Source of the DNA: Flavobacteriales bacterium
GTDB taxonomy: Bacteria; Bacteroidota; Bacteroidia; JANQJC01
NCBI GenBank assembly: GCA_028281825.1
Contig: JANQJC010000124.1
Coordinates: 1 to 64,000 of the forward strand
Direction: 5' to 3'
DNA length: 64,000 bases
Part shown: in pieces, positions 19,172 through 28,613 of the stretch
How the letters are laid out: every line of letters starts with the position of its first letter
How positions within the stretch are numbered: position 1 is the first letter of the stretch
Notes under the pieces: model-generated
What the model was told of the DNA's origin: nothing
Database searches by the model: none
Seen by the model: the letters and a program-made list of their open reading frames with translations, nothing else
Program-made: the position numbers and the translations under genes

Positions 19172-19873
19172 ATGTTTCTTTGGACAGCATTTGTTTTTGG
19201 CTTATTAGGTAGTTTCCATTGCATTGGAATGTGCGGGCCTATTGCCTTGGCATTGCCCATCCACCACTACAAAGGTTGGCAAAAACCACTTGGTAGTTTT
19301 AGTTACAATGCAGGTAGAATTTTCACTTATGCACTACTAGGTACCATCCTTGGTTTTATCGGTCAGATATTCCGCATAGCCCAAATACAGCAAATTCTTT
19401 CTATTGTGATGGGAATTGTGATATTACTTGCTGTGATTATTCCATTCATCTTCAAATCAAGACCTACTTTCTATAATCCTTTCTATAGCTTAATTGGACA
19501 ACTAAAAGCCCTCTTTGGCAAGCAACTGAAAAAACGTTCTTTTAGCTCCCTTTTTGGTGTTGGGTTACTGAATGGCTTACTCCCTTGTGGAATGGTCTAT
19601 CTGGCTATGGCTGGTGCACTAGCAACCACAACACCTGTTAATGGAGCCATTTACATGGCTGCGTTTGGATTGGGAACATTACCTGTAATGTTTACCGTTC
19701 CATTATTAGGCAACTTCATGCCCCTTAGTTGGAGAAACGCGGTTAGAAAAGCTGTACCAGCAGTAGTAATCATCTTTGGCCTATTATTTATTCTGCGTGG
19801 AATGAATTTGGGTATCCCCTATGTGAGCCCACATGTGAGTGAAGGAAATCAAAGTATAGAAGCATGTCATTGA
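19172..19873 (+). CDS. Sulfite exporter TauE/SafE family (UreH-like) membrane protein, cbb3-associated
   Basis: GSFHCIGMCGPIALALP, GLLPCGMVYLAMAGAL; multiple TM helices; position in the cco cluster. Confidence 0.88.
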   Translation: MFLWTAFVFGLLGSFHCIGMCGPIALALPIHHYKGWQKPLGSFSYNAGRIFTYALLGTILGFIGQIFRIAQIQQILSIVMGIVILLAVIIPFIFKSRPTFYNPFYSLIGQLKALFGKQLKKRSFSSLFGVGLLNGLLPCGMVYLAMAGALATTTPVNGAIYMAAFGLGTLPVMFTVPLLGNFMPLSWRNAVRKAVPAVVIIFGLLFILRGMNLGIPYVSPHVSEGNQSIEACH

Positions 19874-21228
19874 ATAGTGACCTGATAAGAAAATATAATA
19901 TAGCTGGCCCAAGATACACCAGCTACCCTACCGTGCCTTATTGGGACCAAAAGCTAGCTATTAAGGATTGGAAAAGCTCCGTAATTCAGGCTTATGAAGA
20001 AAGCAAAGCCGAAGGAATAAGCCTCTACATACACCTACCCTTTTGTGAAAGCCTGTGTACTTTTTGTGGATGCCACAAGCGAATCACTAAAAACCATAAG
20101 GTTGAATTACCTTATGTTGAAGCAGTATTGAAAGAGTGGGATTTATACCTTTCATTATTAGGCGATTCCCCCAAGATAAAGGAATTACATCTCGGCGGTG
20201 GAACCCCTACTTTCTTCAGCACTAGTAACCTTGAAAAACTAGTCTTGGGAATTCTCGATAAATCTACTCCTATTGCTGATTACGAATTCAGTTTTGAAGC
20301 ACATCCTAATAGCACCGCACAAGAGCAACTGCAAATGCTTCACAACCTTGGATTTAGGCGAGTAAGCTTTGGTATCCAGGATTATGACCCAAAAGTTCAG
20401 AAGACTATCAATAGGGTGCAAACTTTTGAGCAAGTAAAAAAGGTACATGATTGGGCTGGAGAAATTGGTTACACCTCCATCAGCCACGATTTGGTGTTTG
20501 GTTTACCACATCAAACTGTGGAAAGTATAGAGATGACCATTGAAAAAACCAACTTACTAAAACCTGATAGAATTGCTTTTTATAGTTATGCCCATGTACC
20601 TTGGATAAAAGGTGTTGGTCAGCGAGGTTATGATGAAGAAGACCTGCCGAAAGATGAAGCAAAGCGTAAGTTATATGAAACAGGCAAGCAATTACTGGCT
20701 CGCAATGGATATATTGAAATAGGCATGGACCATTTTGCACTAAAAAGTGATTCTCTTTATAAGGCTATGCAAAACAACACTCTTCATCGCAATTTTATGG
20801 GCTATACCACGCAACACACTCAGCTGATGATGGGCTTAGGGATGTCTGCAATTAGTGACAGTTGGTATGCTTTTGCCCAAAACTCAAAAAGTGTTGAAGA
20901 ATACATTGAATTGGTTACCAAAGGCCATTTACCAGTATTTAGAGGACATCTACTCACTCGTGAAGACCTTGTAATCCGTCAACACATACTTAACCTCATG
21001 TGTAGATTTGAGACGGAATGCGGAGTAGAAGATTATTTATACAGAAATGAGATTAAAAAACGATTGAAGCCTCTGGAACAAGATGGCTTAGTAATGGTTA
21101 ACGAGGATAATCAAACCATTCATGTGACTGAAACAGGCAAGGCTATGGTGAGAAATATTTGCATGTGCTTTGACCTGAAGCTACACAGAAATAGACCAGA
21201 AACAAGGTTATTTAGCCAAACTGTGTAA
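19864..21228 (+). CDS. hemN: Oxygen-independent coproporphyrinogen III oxidase
   Basis: KYNIAGPRYTSYPTVPYW, radical-SAM CESLCTFCGCHKRI, LHLGGGTPTF; overlaps the upstream gene by 10 nt. Confidence 0.95.
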   Translation: MSLNSDLIRKYNIAGPRYTSYPTVPYWDQKLAIKDWKSSVIQAYEESKAEGISLYIHLPFCESLCTFCGCHKRITKNHKVELPYVEAVLKEWDLYLSLLGDSPKIKELHLGGGTPTFFSTSNLEKLVLGILDKSTPIADYEFSFEAHPNSTAQEQLQMLHNLGFRRVSFGIQDYDPKVQKTINRVQTFEQVKKVHDWAGEIGYTSISHDLVFGLPHQTVESIEMTIEKTNLLKPDRIAFYSYAHVPWIKGVGQRGYDEEDLPKDEAKRKLYETGKQLLARNGYIEIGMDHFALKSDSLYKAMQNNTLHRNFMGYTTQHTQLMMGLGMSAISDSWYAFAQNSKSVEEYIELVTKGHLPVFRGHLLTREDLVIRQHILNLMCRFETECGVEDYLYRNEIKKRLKPLEQDGLVMVNEDNQTIHVTETGKAMVRNICMCFDLKLHRNRPETRLFSQTV

Positions 21229-21234
21229 ACTTGT

Positions 21235-21242
21235 TAATTTTG
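21235..21242 (+). promoter_or_regulatory. Bacteroidota-type -7 element TAATTTTG ahead of the histidine kinase gene
   Basis: Exact TAnnTTTG match 24 bp upstream of the ATG; no clear -33 TTTG. Confidence 0.4.
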
Positions 21243-21265
21243 CTCCGTTTGAAACAAAAAAACAA

Positions 21266-22819
21266 ATGGAGGCTCCCAATAAGGTAACAAACGTGAAAAT
21301 CAAGGATATCTGTGAAGTCTTGTTTGAAACTGCGGCTGAAGGCCTTATTGTAGCTGATATGAGCGGTTCAATTTGTGTGGCTAATCCTAGGATAACAGAA
21401 ATGTTTGGCTATGCTGAAGATGAGCTTTTGGGAAAAAAGGTGGAAATACTTATACCACAAGAATATCATAAAAAGCACGTTGGGCATAGGGATGGGTACA
21501 GTCACCAACCTACAAAACGCTCTATGGGTATTGGCATGGATTTAAAAGCCAAACGCAAAGATGGAAGTATATTTCCTGTTGAAGTGTCTTTGAATCACTT
21601 TGATATGGAGGGCAACATGATGGTGATGGCGCTTATTTCTGATGTAACTGAAAGAAAAAGGGCTGATGAAAAAATTCTTCAATTAAACTCAGAATTAGAG
21701 AAGAGAGTTGAAGAAAGGACTCAAGCACTTGAAGAGAGTCAATTGCTTTATAGAACAATAGCTCGCAACTTCCCCAACGGTATTATTAGTGTATTTGATA
21801 AAGACCTTAACTATGTGTTTGCCGAAGGGCTTGAGATGTATAAGATAGGGATTACTAGTGATGAACTAAAAGGCACCAACTATCTCACTCGCCTACCTGA
21901 ATCAATCAAAGATGACATTCAATCACAACTTAAAAAAGTGTTTAAGGGGGAAAATATAAGTTTTGAGATTGAAGATAAAGGCCGAACATATATGCTTAAT
22001 GCAGTTGGCTTACAAAACGCCGAAGGTGATATAAACCAAATATTGGTTGTAGAACAAAACATCACCAAACTTAAAACTGCCGAAGAAAATATGAGAAACG
22101 CCTTAGAAAAAGAGAGGTATTTGAATGATTTAAAATCTCGTTTTGTGTCAATGGCTTCTCATGAGTTTCGCACACCATTAACTTCAGTACTTTCTTCAAC
22201 CTCACTTCTTTCAAAGTATATCGGCAAAACTGATAGTGCGGAGAAACAAGAAAAGCACATTAATCGAATCAAGTCGTCTGTACATCATTTGACTGCTATA
22301 CTAAACGACTTTTTATCACTTGATAAGCTTGAAGAAGGAAAAGTGGAATTACACCCTACAGACTTTGATTTTAAGGAGTTTGCCGGTGAGGTTAGCGAAG
22401 AAATTCAGGAAATGGCTAAAAAGGGCCAGCGATTGAATTATGAGCATGAAGGAGAAACAGAAGTTTATCTTGATAAACAAATGCTGAAACACATCCTCAA
22501 CAATTTGCTTTCGAATGCAGTGAAGTATTCACCAGAAGGCAAGGAGATTATATTCAATACTATTATTGATAAAAATTCCCTTACAATAAAGGTTAAGGAT
22601 AACGGTATTGGAATACCAAAGGAAGAACAAGCACAAATGTTTGAACGCTTCTTTAGGGCAAAGAATGCATTTAACATTCAGGGCACTGGGCTAGGGCTTA
22701 ATATCGTAAAGAAGTATATTGATATGTCAGGTGGTTCCATCACATTTGAAAGTGATACTGGCACAGGTACAACTTTTATTGTAAAATTGCCTTTGAAAAA
22801 TAACGTAATCCCCACCTGA
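21266..22819 (+). CDS. PAS-PAS sensor histidine kinase
   Basis: FixL-like PAS (MFGYAEDELLGKKVEILIPQEYHKKHVGHRDGY...GIGMDLKAKRKDGSIFPVEVSL), second PAS, HisKA (MASHEFRTPLTSVLSS), HATPase (LLSNAVKYSPEGKEI, DNGIGIP, GTGLGLNIVKKYI). Confidence 0.95.
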   Translation: MEAPNKVTNVKIKDICEVLFETAAEGLIVADMSGSICVANPRITEMFGYAEDELLGKKVEILIPQEYHKKHVGHRDGYSHQPTKRSMGIGMDLKAKRKDGSIFPVEVSLNHFDMEGNMMVMALISDVTERKRADEKILQLNSELEKRVEERTQALEESQLLYRTIARNFPNGIISVFDKDLNYVFAEGLEMYKIGITSDELKGTNYLTRLPESIKDDIQSQLKKVFKGENISFEIEDKGRTYMLNAVGLQNAEGDINQILVVEQNITKLKTAEENMRNALEKERYLNDLKSRFVSMASHEFRTPLTSVLSSTSLLSKYIGKTDSAEKQEKHINRIKSSVHHLTAILNDFLSLDKLEEGKVELHPTDFDFKEFAGEVSEEIQEMAKKGQRLNYEHEGETEVYLDKQMLKHILNNLLSNAVKYSPEGKEIIFNTIIDKNSLTIKVKDNGIGIPKEEQAQMFERFFRAKNAFNIQGTGLGLNIVKKYIDMSGGSITFESDTGTGTTFIVKLPLKNNVIPT

Positions 22820-23871
22820 TGAAAAAGATACTCTTAATCGAGGATAATGAAGATGTAAGGGAAACTACAGCCGAGATACTTGAGCTCGCTGACTATGACG
22901 TTTTAACAGCAGAAAACGGTAAGATTGGAGTTGAACTGGCAAAAACCAACAAGCCCGAACTTATTATTTGCGATATTATGATGCCCGATCTTGACGGTTA
23001 TGGCGTGTTGCGCATTTTGAGTAAAAATACTGAGACAGCAAACATTCCATTTATCTTTTTAACCGCAAAAGCCGAGAAGAGTGATATGAGAAAAGGAATG
23101 AATATGGGCGCTGATGATTATATCACCAAACCGTTTGAAGAAGCTGAACTGCTAGAGGCAATTGAGACGCGTCTAATACGAAGCGCCAACTTAAGAAAAG
23201 ACTTTAAAGGTGATTTGGAAAGCTTTAACCAGTTTATAGATGAAGCGAGGGGAATAAACGACTTAAGTGACCTTCCGAAAGACCGTAAGACTAAAGAATT
23301 CAATAAGAAAGAAGCTATTTTCAGGGAGAATGACTTTGCTAACTACCTCTATTTTGTCACCAAAGGCAAGGTAAAATGCTTCAAGACTGATGAATATGGT
23401 AAAGAGTTGGTAACAGATTTATATGGACCAGGTGATTTTATTGGATACATGAGCCTGCTGGAGGATACTGATTACAATGAAACTGCAATAGCTATGGAGG
23501 CAACTGAAGTGGCTATTATACCGAAACATGACTTTTTGTCCTTGCTCCAAAAAAACAGGGATGTAGCCAATCAATTTATTAAAATGCTAGCAGGAAATGT
23601 GCTAGAAAAAGAAAATCGCCTATTGCAACTGGCCTATGCCCCTGTTAGGGAAAGAGTAGCCAATGCACTACTTAAATTGATAGCCAAGGAGAATGATTCA
23701 GTGAAGTTGAAAATATCTCGAGAAGACTTGGCCAGTATTGTTGGTACTGCAAAAGAATCACTTATCAGAATGCTGTCTGAGATGAAAAAAGAAGGACTTA
23801 TTGAGAGTGAGGGGCAAACAATTACCATCATGGACCAAGATGGTTTGAAAAGGGCAGCAAGTGGATTTTAA
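22819..23871 (+). CDS. Response regulator with Crp/Fnr-type output (REC + cNMP-binding + HTH_Crp)
   Basis: REC (ILLIEDNED...IICDIMMPDLDG...FLTAKAE...DDYITKPF); cNMP-fold (IFRENDFANYLYFVTKGKVKCFKTDEYGKELV...GPGDFIGYMSLL); Crp HTH (RERVANALLKL...LKISREDLASIVGTAKESLIRMLSEMKKEGLI). Stop/start overlap TGATG with the kinase. Confidence 0.95.
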   Translation: MKKILLIEDNEDVRETTAEILELADYDVLTAENGKIGVELAKTNKPELIICDIMMPDLDGYGVLRILSKNTETANIPFIFLTAKAEKSDMRKGMNMGADDYITKPFEEAELLEAIETRLIRSANLRKDFKGDLESFNQFIDEARGINDLSDLPKDRKTKEFNKKEAIFRENDFANYLYFVTKGKVKCFKTDEYGKELVTDLYGPGDFIGYMSLLEDTDYNETAIAMEATEVAIIPKHDFLSLLQKNRDVANQFIKMLAGNVLEKENRLLQLAYAPVRERVANALLKLIAKENDSVKLKISREDLASIVGTAKESLIRMLSEMKKEGLIESEGQTITIMDQDGLKRAASGF

Positions 23872-23893
23872 TACTTCATTCCAATGTCCAAAA

Positions 23894-23909
23894 GGTGACT
23901 AAAGTCACC
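23894..23909. promoter_or_regulatory. Candidate Crp/Fnr-type operator GGTGAC-TAAA-GTCACC upstream of the uspA-like gene
   Basis: Perfect 6-bp arms, N4 spacer; intergenic between the REC-Crp regulator and the UspA gene. Confidence 0.6.
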
Positions 23910-23996
23910 ACTTACAATTAACCTCTCTCATTTTCCCGAATAAGTCATTGCTTTTTATTTGTAGCTAAATTGATAAACTACTAGTAGAGTTACTCT

Positions 23997-24836
23997 ATGG
24001 CTACGAAAAAAATACTTCTACCAACAGATTTTTCTGATAATGCCAATCATGCTATTGAGTATGCAATTGAGCTGTTTGGCTTTGAAGATGTGAAGTATAT
24101 ACTTATCAATGCATTTGTAGAACCCAATACAAGTGCTGATATGTTAGTTTCAATTAATGATATATTACAAAAGCAGGCAACCGCAGATTTAAATAAAATC
24201 ATATCAAGGCTTGTAAATAATCATCCTGATATTAAAGGCTTATTAGAGCATCGCCTAGAGTATGGCCCACTGGCAACCGCCTTAAAAATAACTACTGAAA
24301 AAGAACATGTTGACTATGTGGTCATGGGAACAAGAGGTGCTTCGGGTATTAAAAAGGCCTTAATTGGCAGCAATACATCGGCAGTAATCAGGAGGGTTAA
24401 ATGCCCGATAATTGCAATACCCGAAAAAGCTGAGATAAAACCCTTGAAGAACATCGCATTGGCCACTGACTATGAAGGGCTTGAAAACGATGAATTGCTT
24501 CAACCATTAGTTGACATCACGAAAAGAAACAGCAGCAAGATATTAGCTGTTAATGTATCTAGGGAACTTGTACTTGCAGGGCCAAATGAGTACGAAACCA
24601 AAGGAATGAGTTTGGGCAAGCAATTTGAAGGGATTAAGCAAAGCTTCTTTACAGTAGAAAATCCTGATGTGGTGCAGGGAGTGAGAGAATTTGCAAAAAA
24701 CCACAAGGTGGATATGCTGGTTATGATATCCAGAAAACACACCCTGTTTGAAAGGTTGTTTTCAACCAGTGTAACCAAAGAAATGTCGATGATTGGCGAA
24801 GTACCATTAATGGTGCTTCACAGCAGGAATACCTAA
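23997..24836 (+). CDS. Universal stress protein (tandem UspA domains)
   Basis: ILLPTDFSDNANHAIEYAIELF...VVMGTRGASGIKKALIGSNTSAVIRRVKCPIIAIP, then a second degenerate Usp domain. Confidence 0.92.
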   Translation: MATKKILLPTDFSDNANHAIEYAIELFGFEDVKYILINAFVEPNTSADMLVSINDILQKQATADLNKIISRLVNNHPDIKGLLEHRLEYGPLATALKITTEKEHVDYVVMGTRGASGIKKALIGSNTSAVIRRVKCPIIAIPEKAEIKPLKNIALATDYEGLENDELLQPLVDITKRNSSKILAVNVSRELVLAGPNEYETKGMSLGKQFEGIKQSFFTVENPDVVQGVREFAKNHKVDMLVMISRKHTLFERLFSTSVTKEMSMIGEVPLMVLHSRNT

Positions 24837-24912
24837 AATCCAGAAGGCCCAACGCAAAATAAATCGCGAAGGACCTTCAGGAACAACCAGCTAACTACAG
24901 CTTTCTCTTCAA

Positions 24913-26646
24913 TCACTTTTTGACGAAAGGTTTAGAAATTGTCTCAGTTGGGCTACTTATCCTTAGCAGATAAAACCCACTTACCAAACCGCTTACATCA
25001 ATTTTATTTTTGTGCCCTTGATGGGTATATGACTCTAATATTTTACCTGTCATATCAACTAGTGAAAAATTCCAATCCTCACCCTCATTAATCGGTAGTT
25101 CTACATTTAGCTCACTTGAAGTGGGATTAGGGTATATTTTCACTTTGCTTGATATTATTGACTCTTTAACAGCTAGTGGAGCAGGAACAAAATTTCCGCC
25201 ACATGGTGCAGGTATTGAATCATTAATGAACATCTCACGAATGGCATCAATCCTGGCCTTCATTGTCATAACAGAAGCTTCTGCTCCAGCACTATAGCTT
25301 CTACCAAAAACAAAAGCAATGTCCAAAGGTTCACGGTCACCTGGCCCTAGCGTGAATGGACCAATTGAACCAAGCCCTCGCCTGTCGCCAGGTGTGTTAC
25401 TAGCATCAATCTCAGTCCATGGGTTTACAGGCACTCCCCCGGTTCCCCAATATAAAGAGTCTGAATCTCCTGGAAACATATAACTGGTAGACTCACAACT
25501 TGTGCAATTATTAATATGGCCATTGCCCCCATATACCATTGGGGTGTTATCTCTCCATATACTTCTCATGTAGTTGTAATAGTCTTCCGCTGTCTGCGGA
25601 TCTCCCTGTACTCCTGGAGAATTATTATGATATACAAAACTTGACATTCCCAGCCTTTCATTGTCTACAATTCCGTCACCATACCCTAACCCATTTAAAG
25701 ACTCATTAACTCCTATTCCTACATTATTATCCAGATTATCATTATCCTGATATGGACCATCTAAGAAAACTACCGCTTGTGCAGGTGGATAGTCTCCATA
25801 ATGCTCAGGTACACTATTACTACCATCTATATCACTGCCGTTGTAACAATAATAGGCACCTCTTATCACATCAGAAGCTATGAAATCATCATTGGCAAAA
25901 CCGATATCCAAATCACTCCATAAACCTATTCGGGTATCATAGTAAGTAATACCAGATTTATTGATGATATCATAATGAACAAATACAGTATTGTTTAAAG
26001 CTGAATCTTCAGGACAGTCAAAAGCATAAGCCATTACCCTCACCTCAATACCCATAGACTCAGAGCCTGTTTGATGCCAACTGTTGCAGTCATCATTAAA
26101 AATATACAGTAAGGCTTCATCACCTCTTATCAGTGGATAGTCATAATCTTGTGGTTCATAATTCCCGTCGCTATCACTATCATAAAATGGGAACAAATAG
26201 TAAGAAATTCCCTGTTGAGTATTACCATGTGCCGGATATTCCGTTGCCCATGCGGGAATGTTTAAAGAGAGCCCATTGGCAAATGAATCCACTGAAGAAC
26301 GGTTAAGTTTCCATATCCTGTTGTAATTGACACTATCACAATCGCCCATGTAACTTAAAGGGCCTGGGTAAAACTCATCACTGATTTGCCCAGGGCGGCT
26401 AAAAGCTGAGTGTAACTGATTAGCCGCATCTAATCCTCCTATCCATAATCCAGCACTAAAAAAAGTGTGCTTTCCAGAACCATTTGGAACTTCAAAATGA
26501 GGCTGGTGGTTAGGGGTTGTGAATAAATCACCACTTATCTGAAAACCTGCATTGATATTATTTATACTAAGTGAATCATACGACTGTGAATAAGCAGTCA
26601 GATTTAATATGATTGAGTAGAGTAATAGTTTGACTTTCACCTTCAT
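24913..26646 (-). CDS. Secreted protein with T9SS type A sorting domain
   Basis: Signal peptide; C-terminal VKIYPNPTSSELNVELPINEG...LVDMTGKILESY...GLVSGFYLLRISSPTETISKPFVKK. Confidence 0.88.
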   Translation of the reverse strand: MKVKVKLLLYSIILNLTAYSQSYDSLSINNINAGFQISGDLFTTPNHQPHFEVPNGSGKHTFFSAGLWIGGLDAANQLHSAFSRPGQISDEFYPGPLSYMGDCDSVNYNRIWKLNRSSVDSFANGLSLNIPAWATEYPAHGNTQQGISYYLFPFYDSDSDGNYEPQDYDYPLIRGDEALLYIFNDDCNSWHQTGSESMGIEVRVMAYAFDCPEDSALNNTVFVHYDIINKSGITYYDTRIGLWSDLDIGFANDDFIASDVIRGAYYCYNGSDIDGSNSVPEHYGDYPPAQAVVFLDGPYQDNDNLDNNVGIGVNESLNGLGYGDGIVDNERLGMSSFVYHNNSPGVQGDPQTAEDYYNYMRSIWRDNTPMVYGGNGHINNCTSCESTSYMFPGDSDSLYWGTGGVPVNPWTEIDASNTPGDRRGLGSIGPFTLGPGDREPLDIAFVFGRSYSAGAEASVMTMKARIDAIREMFINDSIPAPCGGNFVPAPLAVKESIISSKVKIYPNPTSSELNVELPINEGEDWNFSLVDMTGKILESYTHQGHKNKIDVSGLVSGFYLLRISSPTETISKPFVKK

Positions 26647-27058
26647 AACATTTCCGTTTTTAATTTCCAGCCTAAAATTACTTCTGTAATAGGCTACCAG
26701 TCAAACCACGAAAACGTAGAAATATACCTGTCTATTTTATTAAACATTAGAAGTCAAGCCAACTCTAAAACCCTATAAACATAGGATTCACAAAGAAAAC
26801 CAAACTCTCATTTTATACTTCTCAAGGCATTTTCCACCCTTCTCATTAATTATACATGTCTGAAGTATAATTCTAGATGCATTTTTAAACATTTCTAAAT
26901 TCAATCTTATCATTTTTTTAGCTATTTTCACTGTAGGGTTTTCAATTCACTACAATCCCTGATTGTACCATAAAAAAAGAAAAAAAGAACAATTCAATCT
27001 AATAGAAGTTGAATATATTAATACAAACCTTTTAAAAGAATTTTAACATTTTTTATAC

Positions 27059-28612
27059 ATGTCTAATAAAGTTTCAGAAAGTCTATTCAGATTGATAAAA
27101 TCTCTTACAAAAGCTGAAAAACGCTATTTTAAGATATACTCTTCACGCCATACCATTGGTGAAAAAAACAATTATCAATTATTGTTTGATGCCATCGACA
27201 AACAGGATGAGTATGACGAAGAAGCTATAAAGAAGCAATTCAAAAAGCATGCTTTTATTAAAAAACTTTCTATCGCTAAGGGCCGACTTTACGATGCGAT
27301 ACTGCGAAGCTTAGACGCTTTTCATGCTAACAGTTCTATTGATATACAACTTAAACGCAATCTGCATAGTGTTGAAATACTCTACAACAAATCGCTTTAT
27401 GACCAATGCCATAGGGTATTGCGAAGTGCTAAGAAAACAGCACTCAAGTATCAGAAGCACACTTCACTATTGGAGATTTTCCGTTGGGAGAAAAAACTGA
27501 TAGAAAAGGATAACTATGAGGGTGTAACCAACGAAGACCTTGAAAAGGTATTGAGAGAAAACGAAGATATTCAGCACAAAATTGAAGTGTACAATGAGTT
27601 TTGGTATGTAAAAAGCCGATTATTCAACATTCTCAACAAAAGAGGAAAGGTCCGCACTGAAGAAGAACTTCAAAACTTTAAATCCATCATAGATGAATTC
27701 CTGGTAAAGGCTGAAAAGAAGGATCTTTATTTTAAAACAGAATATCTGTATCACCACATTTACAGCGCTTATTACTTTGGTATTGGTGATTACGAGAGTA
27801 GTTATAAGTATCTCCAACAAAATGTTAAGCACATAGAAAATCACATTGAACTCTTTAAGGAAGAGCCAAATGTTTATTTCTCGGTACTTACCAACGTTAT
27901 TTATATAGGTAGCCAGTTAAAGAGATACGACGAAGTATTTGACTACTTGAAAAGACTACGCGAATTACCAGAGAAACTTCTACTTAACAGGAGTGAGGAT
28001 ATGGACATCAAGCTTTTCTCAAGCGCTTACAGTATTGAGTTGACCATTTATCACCTTACAGGAGAATTTGAGAAAGGACTAGAATTAATTCCTATCGTAG
28101 AAGAAGGCCTAAAGCTATATGGTGACAAAATGAATAGTGTACGTAAGGCCTATTTTTACTTGAACATAGCCGTGCTTTACTTTGGATGTGAGCAATACTC
28201 CAACTCACTGAAATGGATAAACAGGCTGCTCAACGATATAGATATTGACAACAGTCAAGACATCCATTGTTTTGCTCAACTTTTAAACCTATTGATACAT
28301 CTAGAACTAGGGAATGAGAGATTGGTACCCTATGCATTGAAATCTACCCAGAGGTACTTGAATACCAGAAACAGGGTTTATAAGTTTGAAAACTCATTCC
28401 TTAACTTTATTTCGCGTGTACTGAAAATTGACGATAAGGCAGACCTTAAACAAGCTTATATAGACCTAACCACTGAACTTGAGCAACTTGCCAATGACAA
28501 TTTTGAGAAATCTGCTTTTGAATACTTCGACTTCCTGTCATGGGCTGAAAGCAAAGTAACAGGTAAACCATTTAAAAATATTGTCCAGGAAAAGGCTGTA
28601 GTTGTGGATTAG
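27059..28612 (+). CDS. Uncharacterised helical-repeat protein, 517 aa
   Basis: Long helical ORF; N-terminus pattern-similar to the 9551..10972 product. Confidence 0.75.
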   Translation: MSNKVSESLFRLIKSLTKAEKRYFKIYSSRHTIGEKNNYQLLFDAIDKQDEYDEEAIKKQFKKHAFIKKLSIAKGRLYDAILRSLDAFHANSSIDIQLKRNLHSVEILYNKSLYDQCHRVLRSAKKTALKYQKHTSLLEIFRWEKKLIEKDNYEGVTNEDLEKVLRENEDIQHKIEVYNEFWYVKSRLFNILNKRGKVRTEEELQNFKSIIDEFLVKAEKKDLYFKTEYLYHHIYSAYYFGIGDYESSYKYLQQNVKHIENHIELFKEEPNVYFSVLTNVIYIGSQLKRYDEVFDYLKRLRELPEKLLLNRSEDMDIKLFSSAYSIELTIYHLTGEFEKGLELIPIVEEGLKLYGDKMNSVRKAYFYLNIAVLYFGCEQYSNSLKWINRLLNDIDIDNSQDIHCFAQLLNLLIHLELGNERLVPYALKSTQRYLNTRNRVYKFENSFLNFISRVLKIDDKADLKQAYIDLTTELEQLANDNFEKSAFEYFDFLSWAESKVTGKPFKNIVQEKAVVVD

Positions 28613-28613
28613 G

